Below, one piece after another: positions 43,151 to 53,179 of a DNA stretch of 64,000 nt. The translations under genes and the position numbers were made by a program. The DNA is taken from assembly GCF_000017565.1 (NCBI RefSeq), contig NC_009719.1:3641001-3705000 (forward strand), in the 5' to 3' direction. The notes below the pieces were generated by a model. That model was not told where the DNA came from and made no database searches. It was given only the letters and a program-made list of their open reading frames with translations. The first letter of the stretch is position 1. Each line of letters opens with the position of its first letter. This DNA comes from Parvibaculum lavamentivorans DS-1 (GTDB taxonomy: Bacteria; Pseudomonadota; Alphaproteobacteria; Parvibaculales; Parvibaculaceae).

Positions 43151-45919
43151 ATGAGCCACAGTGCGAGTGCGCAGCCCACGACCGTTGCAAGCGTCCGTCA
43201 GGTGCGCTTGCGTTACGGCGACGTCATCGCCCTGGATGGCATCGATCTGGACATTCCCGCCGGACGGATGGTCGGCCTGATCGGCCCCGACGGCGTGGGC
43301 AAATCCAGTCTGCTCTCATTGCTGGCGGGTGTGCGCATCATCCAGGAGGGCACGGTCGAGGTGCTGGGTGGCGACATGGCCAGCAAGGCCCATCGCAATA
43401 AAGTGTGCCCGCGCATCGCCTACATGCCGCAGGGACTGGGCAAAAACCTGTATCCGACGCTCTCGGTCGAGGAGAATCTGCAATTCTTCGCGCGCCTGTT
43501 CGGTCATGGCGCCGCAGAGCGCCGCCAGCGGATCGATGAGCTCACCCAGGCCACTGGCCTGTTCAAATTCCTGGAGCGCCCGGCAGGCAAGCTGTCCGGG
43601 GGCATGAAGCAAAAACTCGGCCTGTGCTGCGCGCTGATTCATGACCCGGATTTTCTGATTCTCGATGAGCCGACGACTGGCGTGGACCCGCTGGCGCGCG
43701 CGCAGTTCTGGGATCTGATTGACCGTATCCGCGCCGATCGCCCCGGCATGAGCGTGATCGTGGCCACGGCCTACATGGATGAGGCCCAGCGCTTCGACTG
43801 GCTGGCCGCCATCGACGACGGCAAGGTCCTCGCCACCGGCACGCCGAAGGAATTGCTGGCAAGAACAGGCAGCCCGAACCTGGAAGAGGCATTCATCCGC
43901 CTGCTCCCGGAAGAGAAAAAGCGCGGACACCAAGCGGTAGTCATTCCCCCCTTGTCGGATGGCGGCGCGGACGATATCGCCATCGAGGCCGAGGGGCTGA
44001 CCATGCGCTTTGGCGACTTCGTTGCCGTCGATAGCGTGTCCTTCCGCATCCGGCGCGGTGAAATCTTCGGCTTCCTCGGCTCCAACGGGTGCGGCAAGTC
44101 CACGACGATGAAGATGCTTACCGGCCTGTTGCCGGCGAGCGAGGGTCGGGCCTGGCTGTTCGGCCATGAAGTGGACCCGCATGATCTGGACACCCGCCGC
44201 CGCGTCGGCTACATGTCCCAAGCGTTCTCGCTCTACAGCGAAATCACGGTACGCCAGAACCTGGAGTTGCACGCCAAACTCTTCAGTGTGTCCCCGGAGG
44301 ACATTCCTGCTCGCGTCGATGAGATGGTGGAGCGCTTCGGGCTGGTGGACGTCATCGACAGCCTGCCGGCCAGTCTGCCTCTGGGCATACGCCAACGCCT
44401 GTCGCTGGCGGTCGCCATGGTGCACAAGCCAGAACTGCTGATTCTGGACGAACCGACTTCGGGCGTCGACCCGGTGGCGCGCGATGCGTTCTGGCGACTG
44501 CTCATCGAGCTGTCGCGGCGTGACCGGGTGACGGTCTTCATTTCCACCCACTTCATGAACGAGGCAGAGCGCTGCGACCGCATGTCGATGATGCATGCGG
44601 GCAAGGTGCTCGACAGCGACGTGCCCGCCAGACTGGTCGAGAAGCGCGGCGCCAAAACCCTTGAAGAGGCCTTCATCGGCTACCTCGTCGAAGCCGAGGG
44701 CGGCACGGCGGCGCCGGCCAGCCAGCCCGGGGCCGCCGATCACGAGGAGCAACCATCGGCGGCGACCGCTGAACACGGCGGGCACGGCTCTGGCGGTTTC
44801 AGTCTGCAGCGCATGTTCAGCTATCTGTGGCGCGAGACGCTGGAATTGCAGCGGGACCCGGTACGCGCCACGCTGGCGCTGGGCGGTTCGCTGCTGCTGA
44901 TGTTCGTGATCGGCTTCGGCATCACCATGGACGTCGAGGACCTGAGCTATGCGGTGCTCGATCGCGACCAGACCACGCTCAGCCAGAGCTACACGCTGAA
45001 CCTGGCCGGCTCGCGCTACTTCACCGAGCACGCGCCGATCGTAGACTACGACGATCTCGACCGGCGGATGCGTAGCGGCGAACTGTCGCTGGCCATTGAG
45101 ATCCCCCCTGGCTTCAGCCGCGACGTGTTGCGGGGCCAGAACGTGCAGATCGGCGCCTGGCTCGACGGCGCCATGCCGCAACGCGCGGAAACCGTGCAGG
45201 GCTACGTTCAAGGCATGCACCAGCACTGGCTACTCGTACAGGCCAGCGAACGCAGCGGCGCCAGCGCCGCAGGCAATGCGAGCGTCGAGACGCGCTTTCG
45301 CTACAACCCCGATGTCAAGAGTCTGCCAGCCATGGTGCCGGCGGTGATCCCTCTGCTGCTGCTCATGCTGCCGGCCATGCTGACTGCGCTGGCGGTGGTG
45401 CGCGAGAAAGAAACCGGGTCGATCACCAATCTGTACGTGACGCCGGTCACGCGCATCGAGTTCCTGCTCGGCAAGCAACTGCCCTATGTCGGCCTGGCCA
45501 TGGTGAACTTCCTGCAGATGACGCTGCTCGCGGTCACCATCTTTGGCGTTCCGGTCAAGGGCAGCTTTTTCACCCTGGCGCTGGCTGCGCTGATCTTCTC
45601 CTTCGCCGCGACAGGCATGGGGCTGCTGGCCTCGGCCGTCACACGCAGCCAGATCGCCGCCATGTTCTTTGCCATGATCGGCACGCTCATACCGGCCACC
45701 CAGTTTGCAGGTCTGATCGATCCGGTGTCTTCGCTCGAGGGCTCCAGCAAGTTCATCGGGCAGATCTATCCCGCCACGCACATGATCTCCATCAGCCGTG
45801 GCGTTTTCAGCAAATCACTCGGCCTGGCCGACCTGACGGGGCCGCTGTGGTCGATGCTCTTGTCGGTCCCGGTCATTCTCGGCGCCGCCGTTTTGCTACT
45901 CAAGAAGCAGGAGCGCTGA
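43151..45919 (+). CDS. rbbA: RbbA-type double ABC ATPase fused to ABC-2 permease
   Basis: A 922-residue fusion. The first ATPase has Walker [10 protein letters not shown] near 46, signature LSGGMKQKL near 150 and Walker [11 protein letters not shown] near 172. The second has Walker [11 protein letters not shown] near 309, a degenerate signature LPLGIRQRL near 413 and Walker [11 protein letters not shown] near 433. An ABC-2 permease part with six helices follows after about 570. Length and order match E. coli RbbA/YhiH, described as ribosome-associated and encoded with yhiI and yhhJ. Here it most likely exports an unknown compound. Confidence 0.88.
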   Translation: MSHSASAQPTTVASVRQVRLRYGDVIALDGIDLDIPAGRMVGLIGPDGVGKSSLLSLLAGVRIIQEGTVEVLGGDMASKAHRNKVCPRIAYMPQGLGKNLYPTLSVEENLQFFARLFGHGAAERRQRIDELTQATGLFKFLERPAGKLSGGMKQKLGLCCALIHDPDFLILDEPTTGVDPLARAQFWDLIDRIRADRPGMSVIVATAYMDEAQRFDWLAAIDDGKVLATGTPKELLARTGSPNLEEAFIRLLPEEKKRGHQAVVIPPLSDGGADDIAIEAEGLTMRFGDFVAVDSVSFRIRRGEIFGFLGSNGCGKSTTMKMLTGLLPASEGRAWLFGHEVDPHDLDTRRRVGYMSQAFSLYSEITVRQNLELHAKLFSVSPEDIPARVDEMVERFGLVDVIDSLPASLPLGIRQRLSLAVAMVHKPELLILDEPTSGVDPVARDAFWRLLIELSRRDRVTVFISTHFMNEAERCDRMSMMHAGKVLDSDVPARLVEKRGAKTLEEAFIGYLVEAEGGTAAPASQPGAADHEEQPSAATAEHGGHGSGGFSLQRMFSYLWRETLELQRDPVRATLALGGSLLLMFVIGFGITMDVEDLSYAVLDRDQTTLSQSYTLNLAGSRYFTEHAPIVDYDDLDRRMRSGELSLAIEIPPGFSRDVLRGQNVQIGAWLDGAMPQRAETVQGYVQGMHQHWLLVQASERSGASAAGNASVETRFRYNPDVKSLPAMVPAVIPLLLLMLPAMLTALAVVREKETGSITNLYVTPVTRIEFLLGKQLPYVGLAMVNFLQMTLLAVTIFGVPVKGSFFTLALAALIFSFAATGMGLLASAVTRSQIAAMFFAMIGTLIPATQFAGLIDPVSSLEGSSKFIGQIYPATHMISISRGVFSKSLGLADLTGPLWSMLLSVPVILGAAVLLLKKQER

Positions 45920-45920
45920 G

Positions 45921-47051
45921 ATGCGCAGAAGAAACCTGGCCAACATCTACGACCTGGGTGTCAAGGAGCTGTGGAGTCTTTGGCGCGATCCGATGATGCT
46001 CGTGCTCATCCTCTATGTGTTCACCGCATCGGTCTACACCTCAGCGACCTCCATGCCGGAGACGCTGCACAACGCGCCCATCGCCATCATCGACGAGGAT
46101 AATTCGGCCCTGTCCCAGCGGATTGCTTCGGCCTTCTACCCCCCGCAGTTCACCCAGCCGGCCATGATCGACTATAGAGACGTGGACCCGGGCATGGACG
46201 CGGGGCTGTACACCTTCGCCCTGGTTATTCCGCCCAACTTCCAGCGTGACGTGCTGGCGGGGCGATCGCCCGCCGCGCAGCTCAATGTCGATGCCACCCG
46301 AATGAGTCAAGCCTTCACCGGCAGTGGCTATATCCAGCAGATCTTCACCGGTGAAGTCAATGAGTTCGTCAAGCGTTACCGCGGCACCGACGCGCCACCC
46401 GTGGATCTGGCCTTGCGCGCACGCTTCAACCCCGCACTGGACAAGGCCTGGTTCGGCTCGGTGGTGCAGATCATCAACCACATCACGCTGTTGTCCATCA
46501 TCCTCACCGGCGCGGCGCTGATCCGGGAGCGCGAGCACGGCACTATCGAGCATCTGCTGGTGATGCCGGTCACGCCCGCGCAGATCATGCTCTCCAAGGT
46601 CTGGTCGATGGCCCTGGTCGTGCTGATCGCCTCCTTCCTGTCCCTCAATCTCATGGTGCGCGGCGTCCTGGGCGTTCCCGTCGAGGGTTCCATTGCGCTG
46701 TTCTTCGCTGGCGCGGCGCTCAGTCTGTTCGCCACCACCTCGATGGGCATCTTCATCGCCACCCTGGCGCGCAACATGCCCCAATTCGGCATGTTGATGA
46801 TGCTCACCATCATGCCGCTGCAGATGCTCTCGGGTGGCACCACGCCACGCGAAAGCATGCCCGAGATAGTGCAGAACATCATGCTGATCGCACCCACCAC
46901 CCATTTCGTGGAACTGAGCCAGGCTATCCTCTACCGGGGCGCCGGCCTGGAGACGGTGTGGCAGCCCTTCCTGGCGCTGGCACTGATCGGCACAGTTCTG
47001 TTTTTCCTGTCGTTAGCACGCTTTCGCAAAACGATCGGCCAGATGGCCTGA
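45921..47051 (+). CDS. yhhJ: ABC-2 permease, YhhJ type
   Basis: A 376-residue permease with one N-terminal helix (about 25-45), a large periplasmic domain (about 46-175) and five C-terminal helices. A conserved REREHGTIEHLLVMPVTPAQIMLSK segment lies near 198. It starts two bases after the rbbA stop and would pair with RbbA. A CFTR-like PL[QM]MLSGGTTPRE loop is seen near 295. Confidence 0.87.
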   Translation: MRRRNLANIYDLGVKELWSLWRDPMMLVLILYVFTASVYTSATSMPETLHNAPIAIIDEDNSALSQRIASAFYPPQFTQPAMIDYRDVDPGMDAGLYTFALVIPPNFQRDVLAGRSPAAQLNVDATRMSQAFTGSGYIQQIFTGEVNEFVKRYRGTDAPPVDLALRARFNPALDKAWFGSVVQIINHITLLSIILTGAALIREREHGTIEHLLVMPVTPAQIMLSKVWSMALVVLIASFLSLNLMVRGVLGVPVEGSIALFFAGAALSLFATTSMGIFIATLARNMPQFGMLMMLTIMPLQMLSGGTTPRESMPEIVQNIMLIAPTTHFVELSQAILYRGAGLETVWQPFLALALIGTVLFFLSLARFRKTIGQMA

Positions 47052-47098
47052 TCGTTTGACCGCCCGAGTGGGCACTCAACCCAGTAAGGAGTTTGACC

Positions 47099-47560
47099 AT
47101 GAGCAATGAAACCATCCCTCTCAACCTGTTCAAGGCGAACCTGGAACTGCAGTTGCGTCTCCAGCGCCTGGTGCAGGAAAACGGCCAGCAATGGTTGGAG
47201 AACGCCACGCGCGCGGGCAAAGACGGCATTGCCGAGTCCGGCGCGGAAATCGAAAGCCTGCTCAAGGCCCAGAACTGGCAGGAACTGGCCACGCTGCCCG
47301 CACAAGCCTTCTGGCGTCAGTTTCAGCATCACGTGGGCGGCGCGCAGGCGCTGACACAAGTCGCGATCAAAAACCAGACAAGCTTCACCCAAGGCCTGCA
47401 AAAAGCCATTCAAGACTGGCAGAAATCGGTCACGCAGGCCGTAGGCCAGGGCGATGCGGTACTTCCGTTCCAGGATATATTCAAACAGTGGGGGGCCGTG
47501 TGGGCCTCGGCCCAGGACAAGGAGGCACCGGGCAAGACCGGTGGCCGCAATGCCGGCTGA
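47099..47560 (+). CDS. phaP: Phasin family protein
   Basis: A 153-residue, almost entirely helical amphipathic protein with the phasin pattern (LFKANLELQLRLQRLVQENGQQW; ALTQVAIKNQTSFTQGLQKAIQDWQ). It would coat polyhydroxybutyrate granules. The ATG at 47099 has GGAG seven bases upstream. It overlaps phaB by 11 bases, a co-translated pair that opens the storage-polymer module. Confidence 0.82.
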   Translation: MSNETIPLNLFKANLELQLRLQRLVQENGQQWLENATRAGKDGIAESGAEIESLLKAQNWQELATLPAQAFWRQFQHHVGGAQALTQVAIKNQTSFTQGLQKAIQDWQKSVTQAVGQGDAVLPFQDIFKQWGAVWASAQDKEAPGKTGGRNAG

Positions 47561-48296
47561 ACAACGCACCGCCCTGGTCACGGGCGGCAACGGTGGCCTG
47601 GGCGCGGCCATCGCCCGAGCCTTGCACGATGCTGGGCATACCGTGCTCGTCATCCACTCGCCAGGCAATGCCAGCATCGGCGCGTGGTTGGAAGCCCAGG
47701 CGGGTGAAGGTTACAACTTCATCGCCTACGGCGCGGATGTGGCCGACCATGCCTCCTGCCAGGAGCTGGCCGGCCTCATTCAAGCAGACGGTCACCACAT
47801 CGACATTCTGGTCAACAACGCGGGCATCACGCGTGATGCTACGTTCCGCAAGCTGAGCTACGCCGATTGGGATGCGGTTCTGCGCGTCAATCTCGACTCC
47901 GTTTTCAACGTCACTCGGCCATTCATTGACGGCATGCTCGAAAGGGGCTGGGGCAGGATCATCAACATCTCCTCCATCAACGGCTCGAAGGGGCAGTTCG
48001 GCCAAACCAACTACTCCGCCGCGAAAGCCGGGATGCATGGATTCACCAAAGCCCTCGCGCAGGAGGTGGCGCGCAAGGGCGTGACGGTCAACACCGTCTC
48101 GCCGGGGTATCTGGATACGAAGATGGTGACGAGCATGTCGGAGGAAGTGGTCAAGCAGGTGGTTGCCGGTATTCCCGTGGGTCGTCTGGGACGGCCTGAG
48201 GAAATCGCCGCACTGGTTGCATTCATCGCCAGCGAGTCTGCGGGGTTCATGACCGGCAGCAATGCGTCGATGAATGGTGGCCAGCACATGTACTGA
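47550..48296 (+). CDS. phaB: Acetoacetyl-CoA reductase PhaB
   Basis: A 248-residue SDR. It has the cofactor motif TGGNGGLG near residue 9, NNAG near 88, and the catalytic Ser-Tyr-Lys in ISSINGSKGQFGQTNYSAAKAG near 139-160. The QFGQTNY context is typical of NADPH-dependent PhaB rather than FabG. It reduces acetoacetyl-CoA to (R)-3-hydroxybutyryl-CoA for PhaC. No thiolase gene (phaA) is in the window, so acetoacetyl-CoA must come from elsewhere. Confidence 0.87.
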   Translation: MPAEQRTALVTGGNGGLGAAIARALHDAGHTVLVIHSPGNASIGAWLEAQAGEGYNFIAYGADVADHASCQELAGLIQADGHHIDILVNNAGITRDATFRKLSYADWDAVLRVNLDSVFNVTRPFIDGMLERGWGRIINISSINGSKGQFGQTNYSAAKAGMHGFTKALAQEVARKGVTVNTVSPGYLDTKMVTSMSEEVVKQVVAGIPVGRLGRPEEIAALVAFIASESAGFMTGSNASMNGGQHMY

Positions 48297-48381
48297 GTGA
48301 GGAAGGGCCGGCAAGACGATGTGCCTGCGGCCCCTTTCCATTCAATTTTTCAGTTTCATCATAGAGGGAATGCCCATCGCC

Positions 48382-50886
48382 ATGAATCGAGACACCACGA
48401 CATCACCAACGGCCGATTGGGGGCAGTTGCTGTGGGACCCGTTGCGACTATCGGCGATGGCAAGCGAGTATGCAGTGGATGCCTGGCAGCGGTCCATTCT
48501 GTATGCCGACGTTCGCCGCCAACGCGGCAACCAGTACCAGGAGCATTTGCAGGAGCAGACGCCGAACGTACTCGACTTCGCCTCTGAGGTCATCATGTCC
48601 GGGCTGGACCTTCCGCAGCCGGTCAACTATGGCCTCGTACGTATCCTGCCGCCAGCCGACACGCCGAGCGATCCCCACAAGCGACCGTTCGTGGTGGTCG
48701 ATCCACGCGCGGGCCACGGCCCAGGCATCGGCGGCTTCAAACCCGATAGCGAGGTCGGCGCGGCCCTCAAGGCTGGCCATCCCTGCTACTTCGTAGGCTT
48801 TCTGCCCGATCCCGTTCCCGGCCAGACCGTCGAAGACGTCATGCGCGCCGAAGCGGCCTTCGTGCGCAAGGTCGGCGAGCTGCACCCCGACAGCCGCGGC
48901 AAGCCTGCGGTCATCGGCAATTGCCAGGCAGGCTGGCAGATCCTGATGGCAGCCGCCGTCTGGCCCGAACTGTTCGGACCGATCATCGTGGCCGGTGCGC
49001 CGCTGTCGTACTGGGCGGGCGACATGCCGATGCGCTACGCGGGCGGTCTGACCGGCGGTAGCTGGTTGACGGCATTGACCAGCGATCTGGGCGCCGGCCG
49101 CTTCGACGGCGCCTGGCTGGTACAGAACTTCGAGAACCTGGACCCGGCCAATACGCTGTGGAGCAAACAGTACAACCTGTACGCCAAGGTCGACACGGAA
49201 GGCCCGCGCTACTTGCAATTCGAGAAGTACTGGGGCGGCCACGTGTTCCTGAACGATGTGGAAATACAGTACATCGTCGATAACCTGTTCATCGGCAACA
49301 AACTGAGTACGGCGCAGCTGGTGACGTCTGATGGCGTGCGCATCGACCTGCGCAATATTCGCTCGCCGATCGTGGTGTTCTGCTCCTATGGGGACAACAT
49401 CACGCCACCGCCCCAGGCCCTGGGCTGGATCACCGATCTGTACCGCAACGATCTGGACGTGATGGGGCATGACCAGACCATCGTCTACGCCACCCATGAC
49501 AGCATCGGGCATCTGGGTATCTTCGTCTCCGGCAGCGTCGGGCGTAAAGAGCACCAGGAGTTCGCCGCCAACATCGACGTCATCGACGTGCTGCCGGCCG
49601 GTATCCACCGCATGCTGGTCGATGAAAATCCCGACGGGTCGCAGGAAGGCGAGCCGACCGGGAACGCCTACCTGACTCGGATCCAGCGCAGCAACATCGA
49701 TGAAGTCCGTGAGATCGTCCGTCCCGACCCTGAGAACGATCGCCGGTTCGCCGCCGTTGCGCGGATCTCCGAGGTCAACCTGGCTTGCTACCGCAGCTTC
49801 GTGCAGCCATGGATGCGTGCCCTGGTCACGGACCAGGGTGCGAAGTGGCTGGAGCCGCTGCATCCGCTGCGCATGGGCTATGAATTGTGGTCTGACAGGC
49901 ATCCGCTCGCCGCCGCAGTACATGAGGCTGCGCAACACGTGCGCGACCATCGTCAGCCCGTCTCCGAGGCCAACCCTTTCCTGCAACTGCAGGCGCAGTT
50001 TTCCGCCGCCGTCGAACAGATGCTGGATCAATTCCGTGATTGCCGCGACCAGATCTACGCACAGGCGTTTGACACGCTGTACAGCCTGCCGCTGGTGCAG
50101 GCCATGACTGGACAGAGCCTGCACGACGATGCACCGCCGCGACCCCATCCCAGCGAGACGCCCGAGCATCGCCAGTATCTGGCGCAAGAGTTGACACGGC
50201 TCGAAGCGGATATTCACAGCGGCGGGATCACCGAAGCCTCCATACGGGCGCTGTTCTTTGTGCTTGCAGCGCGTGGCGAGGCCGACGGGCGGCACTTCCG
50301 GCACGCAGAGGAAGTCGCGCGCCCCCATTTGGCAAACGACTTCGACATGCAGGTCTTTCGCCACCTCGTTCGTCGGCAGGCTTTGCTCATGAGGCTCGAC
50401 GAGGACGCCACGGTGTCCGCCATCCCCGGATTGCTCAACGGCATAGCGCCCGATGACATCCGCCAGGTGGCGGGAATGATCGTGCAAGTGATTGGCAGCG
50501 GCGGTGTGCTGTCCGCACAAGAACAAGCCAGGCTGGAACAGGTTTCTACCTTGTTCGAGCAGGCCGAGCGCCAAGCGCAGGCGGCTTCGGCGCCCGCCGT
50601 GACAAGTCCCGCCACTGATACCTCCGCTACGGTCGTGGACGCGAAGTCGACAACCGCCATGCCACGCTCTGCCAGTGGCACATCCGCTGCGGTCGAGGAT
50701 GCGAATGCGGCGCCAGCCATGCCGAGCTCCGCCAGTGACACCTCCGCTCCGGCCATAAACACGACCTCCAAGACATCCTCTCCAAAGCCTAAGGCGCCTC
50801 AGAAGAAAACTGCTGCGCAGAAAACTGTGTCCAAGACGCCAGCCGCCCCGCGGACAAGTCAAACACGGCGAGGGAAAGGCAAATGA
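48382..50886 (+). CDS. DUF3141 protein, PHA-synthase-like alpha/beta hydrolase
   Basis: About 834 residues. The central alpha/beta-hydrolase domain has a cysteine in the nucleophile elbow (GNCQAG, Cys181), an aspartate in SYGDNITPP (Asp338) and a histidine in SIGHLGIF (His377): the Cys-Asp-His order of PHA synthases. A helical region follows, and the last about 110 residues are a low-complexity Ala/Thr/Ser/Lys tail ending in a Lys/Arg cluster. Such a tail could bind nucleic acid or granules. The ATG at 48382 has GAGGGA 12 bases upstream; ATG at 48370 has none at usable spacing. The reaction is unproven: synthase, depolymerase or thioesterase are all possible. Confidence 0.82.
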   Translation: MNRDTTTSPTADWGQLLWDPLRLSAMASEYAVDAWQRSILYADVRRQRGNQYQEHLQEQTPNVLDFASEVIMSGLDLPQPVNYGLVRILPPADTPSDPHKRPFVVVDPRAGHGPGIGGFKPDSEVGAALKAGHPCYFVGFLPDPVPGQTVEDVMRAEAAFVRKVGELHPDSRGKPAVIGNCQAGWQILMAAAVWPELFGPIIVAGAPLSYWAGDMPMRYAGGLTGGSWLTALTSDLGAGRFDGAWLVQNFENLDPANTLWSKQYNLYAKVDTEGPRYLQFEKYWGGHVFLNDVEIQYIVDNLFIGNKLSTAQLVTSDGVRIDLRNIRSPIVVFCSYGDNITPPPQALGWITDLYRNDLDVMGHDQTIVYATHDSIGHLGIFVSGSVGRKEHQEFAANIDVIDVLPAGIHRMLVDENPDGSQEGEPTGNAYLTRIQRSNIDEVREIVRPDPENDRRFAAVARISEVNLACYRSFVQPWMRALVTDQGAKWLEPLHPLRMGYELWSDRHPLAAAVHEAAQHVRDHRQPVSEANPFLQLQAQFSAAVEQMLDQFRDCRDQIYAQAFDTLYSLPLVQAMTGQSLHDDAPPRPHPSETPEHRQYLAQELTRLEADIHSGGITEASIRALFFVLAARGEADGRHFRHAEEVARPHLANDFDMQVFRHLVRRQALLMRLDEDATVSAIPGLLNGIAPDDIRQVAGMIVQVIGSGGVLSAQEQARLEQVSTLFEQAERQAQAASAPAVTSPATDTSATVVDAKSTTAMPRSASGTSAAVEDANAAPAMPSSASDTSAPAINTTSKTSSPKPKAPQKKTAAQKTVSKTPAAPRTSQTRRGKGK

Positions 50887-52304
50887 CGACGTCCTCCGCA
50901 CCGGTCGATGGCGCCGCCGACGCATTGCAGGTTCTGCGCAACCGCACCTTCGACGAGATCGCCATCGGCGACAGCGCCAGCCTCGAACGCACGTTTTCGC
51001 CGCAAGACATCCACATGTTCGCGCTGCAATCGGGCGATGTGGATCCGGAATCTTCGGTGTCTTCGCCCTCGCGGGACACCACGGAGGCCATTTGTGCAAA
51101 CGTCCTGATCTCGGCTGTGCTGGGAACACGCCTGCCGGGGCCTGGAACCCAATATGTCAGCCAGAACCTGCGCTTGCTCGGAGCCGTTCGGCCCGGCGAC
51201 AGGCTGACCGTGCAGATGCAGGTGAGCAGCAAGGACACGGCCACCCATCACGTCACGCTGGACTGCACCTGCACCAGCCAGGAGGGGGTGGCGATTTTCC
51301 AAGGCCAGGTAGAGGTCGTAGCGCCCACTGAGCGCATTGAAAGAACGCGCACGGCGTTGCCGGAAATCCATCCGGATGCGCAGGGCCGCACAGGCCTGCA
51401 GCACCTGCTGGCGCATGTCGCGCACTTGCAACCGATTCGGGTAGCCGTCGTCCATCCGTGCGATGTCCCCAGCCTGTCCGCTGCGCTTGAAGCGCGCCAC
51501 GCGGGGTTGATCGAGCCGGTGCTGGTCGGGCCACGAGGGCGGCTCGAAGCAGTCGCCACCGAGGCCGGGCTGGATCTGGCCGACGTCGCCATTGTGGACG
51601 TCCCGCACAGCCACGCCGCTGCGCAGCAAGCCGTCGCCTTGGCAGCCGCAGGTGAAGTCGAAGCCCTGATGAAAGGGAGCCTGCACACCGACGAGCTGAT
51701 GTCCGCGCTGGTTTCGGCAGCAGCGGGGTTGCGCACCAAGCGCCGGGTCAGCCATTGCTTCCTGTTGCAGACACCGGCCTATCCGCGCCCGTTCATCGTC
51801 ACCGATGCAGCGATCAATATCGCCCCGAATCTGGAACAGAAGGCAGACATCATCCGCAACGCCATCGAGCTGGCACAGGTGATCGGCGTGCGCGAACCCA
51901 AGGTCGCAATCCTGGCCGCAGTCGAGACGGTCAGCCCGACGATGACGGCCACGCTCGACGCGGCGGCGCTGTGCAAGATGGCCGATCGCGGCCAGATCAC
52001 TGGCGGCCTGCTCGACGGGCCGTTGGCCTTCGACAACGCGATCTCCATCGCCGCTGCGCGCACCAAGGGGATCGTCTCCGAGGTCGCCGGGCAGGCCGAC
52101 ATCCTTGTCGTGCCTGACCTGGAGAGCGGCAACATGCTTGCCAAGCAGTTGATATTCCTGGGCGGCGCAGCCAGCGCCGGAATCGTCCTCGGAGCGAAAG
52201 TGCCGGTCATTCTGACCAGCCGCGCCGACTCGCGCGATACACGCATCGCCTCATGCGCGATTGCACTGATGCTGGCGCACCACTATCGGCTGTCACCCCC
52301 GTGA
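50883..52304 (+). CDS. pta: MaoC-like domain fused to phosphate acetyltransferase
   Basis: A 473-residue fusion. Residues about 20-145 are a MaoC/hotdog domain (GPGTQYVSQNLRLLGAVRPGD); about 160-470 are a phosphate acetyl/butyryltransferase (MKGSLHTDELM; GPLAFDNAIS; PDLESGNMLAKQLIFLGGAASAG). In the hydratase motif GDxNPxH, this protein has G-D52-V-D54-P-E-S57, so the catalytic histidine and the asparagine are replaced, and hydratase activity is doubtful. The Pta part should convert acetyl-phosphate and CoA to acetyl-CoA. It overlaps the DUF3141 gene by four bases. Confidence 0.87.
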   Translation: MTTSSAPVDGAADALQVLRNRTFDEIAIGDSASLERTFSPQDIHMFALQSGDVDPESSVSSPSRDTTEAICANVLISAVLGTRLPGPGTQYVSQNLRLLGAVRPGDRLTVQMQVSSKDTATHHVTLDCTCTSQEGVAIFQGQVEVVAPTERIERTRTALPEIHPDAQGRTGLQHLLAHVAHLQPIRVAVVHPCDVPSLSAALEARHAGLIEPVLVGPRGRLEAVATEAGLDLADVAIVDVPHSHAAAQQAVALAAAGEVEALMKGSLHTDELMSALVSAAAGLRTKRRVSHCFLLQTPAYPRPFIVTDAAINIAPNLEQKADIIRNAIELAQVIGVREPKVAILAAVETVSPTMTATLDAAALCKMADRGQITGGLLDGPLAFDNAISIAAARTKGIVSEVAGQADILVVPDLESGNMLAKQLIFLGGAASAGIVLGAKVPVILTSRADSRDTRIASCAIALMLAHHYRLSPP

Positions 52305-52347
52305 ATCGACTTATCAGCAACGTATCCACCCCATTGGAGGAAACACT

Positions 52348-53100
52348 ATGAAGTACTCATTTTCTGGCCGCGTAGCCCTGGTCACCGGTGCAGGATCCGG
52401 CATTGGCGAGGCCATCGCGCGACTTCTTGCGAGTAACGGCGTGAGTGTCGTCGTCTCGGATGTCAGCGCCGACAATGCGCAGCGCGTCGCCAAGCTCATC
52501 AGCGCCGATGGCGGCCAAGCCGTGGCCAATGTGGCCGACGTGGCACGCATCGATGAGGTCCAGGCTGCCGTGGCCTGCGCGGTCGATACGTTCGGCGACC
52601 TTCATTTTGCCGTCAACAACGCCGGTATCGGTGGCGACCAGAGCCCGGCGGGAGAACTGGACCCTGCCGCCTGGCGCCGGGTGATCGATGTCAACCTGAA
52701 CGGCGTGTTCTATGGCCTGCGCCATCAGATTCCCGCCATCCTGCGCTCGGGAGGCGGCGCCATCGTCAACGTCTCCTCCATCCTGGGGGTGGTGGGCGAC
52801 GCAGCGAACCCTGCGTACGTCGCAGCCAAACATGGCGTGACCGGGCTGACCCGCTCGGCAGGACTGGCCTATGCGTCCAAGGGAATCCGGATCAATTCGA
52901 TTCATCCCGGTTACGTGCGTACGCCCATCCTGGATTTCCTGGATGAATCGGCCCTCCAGAAGGCCGTTGACCTGCATCCGATCGGTCGTCTGGGTACATC
53001 GGACGAAATCGCCCATGCCGTGGCGTTTTTGCTGTCGGAAGGAAGCAGCTTCCTTGTGGGCACCCAGCTCATCGCCGATGGCGGCTACACGGCGCGCTGA
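52348..53100 (+). CDS. SDR-family oxidoreductase
   Basis: A 250-residue short-chain dehydrogenase with TGAGSGIG near residue 12, NNAG near 90, and the catalytic Ser and Tyr-x-x-x-Lys in VSSILGVVGDAANPAYVAAKHG near 141-162. GGAGG precedes the start. Substrate unknown; a hydroxyacyl-CoA or alcohol is plausible in this context. Confidence 0.82.
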   Translation: MKYSFSGRVALVTGAGSGIGEAIARLLASNGVSVVVSDVSADNAQRVAKLISADGGQAVANVADVARIDEVQAAVACAVDTFGDLHFAVNNAGIGGDQSPAGELDPAAWRRVIDVNLNGVFYGLRHQIPAILRSGGGAIVNVSSILGVVGDAANPAYVAAKHGVTGLTRSAGLAYASKGIRINSIHPGYVRTPILDFLDESALQKAVDLHPIGRLGTSDEIAHAVAFLLSEGSSFLVGTQLIADGGYTAR

Positions 53101-53179
53101 GTCTGAAGACGATGAGACAGCAGACACCCCCGCACACCTCGGCGAAGTCGCGCGGACGGCGCGCAGAGAGGACGACCTG

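Noticed and set aside
43316-45226. 636-codon open frame antisense to rbbA
   Set aside because: Shadow of a GC-rich gene; the sense strand has complete ABC ATPase motifs.
48448-51129. 893-codon open frame antisense to the DUF3141 and pta genes
   Set aside because: It mirrors a GC-rich coding strand, has no recognisable motif, and the sense strand holds two clear gene families.
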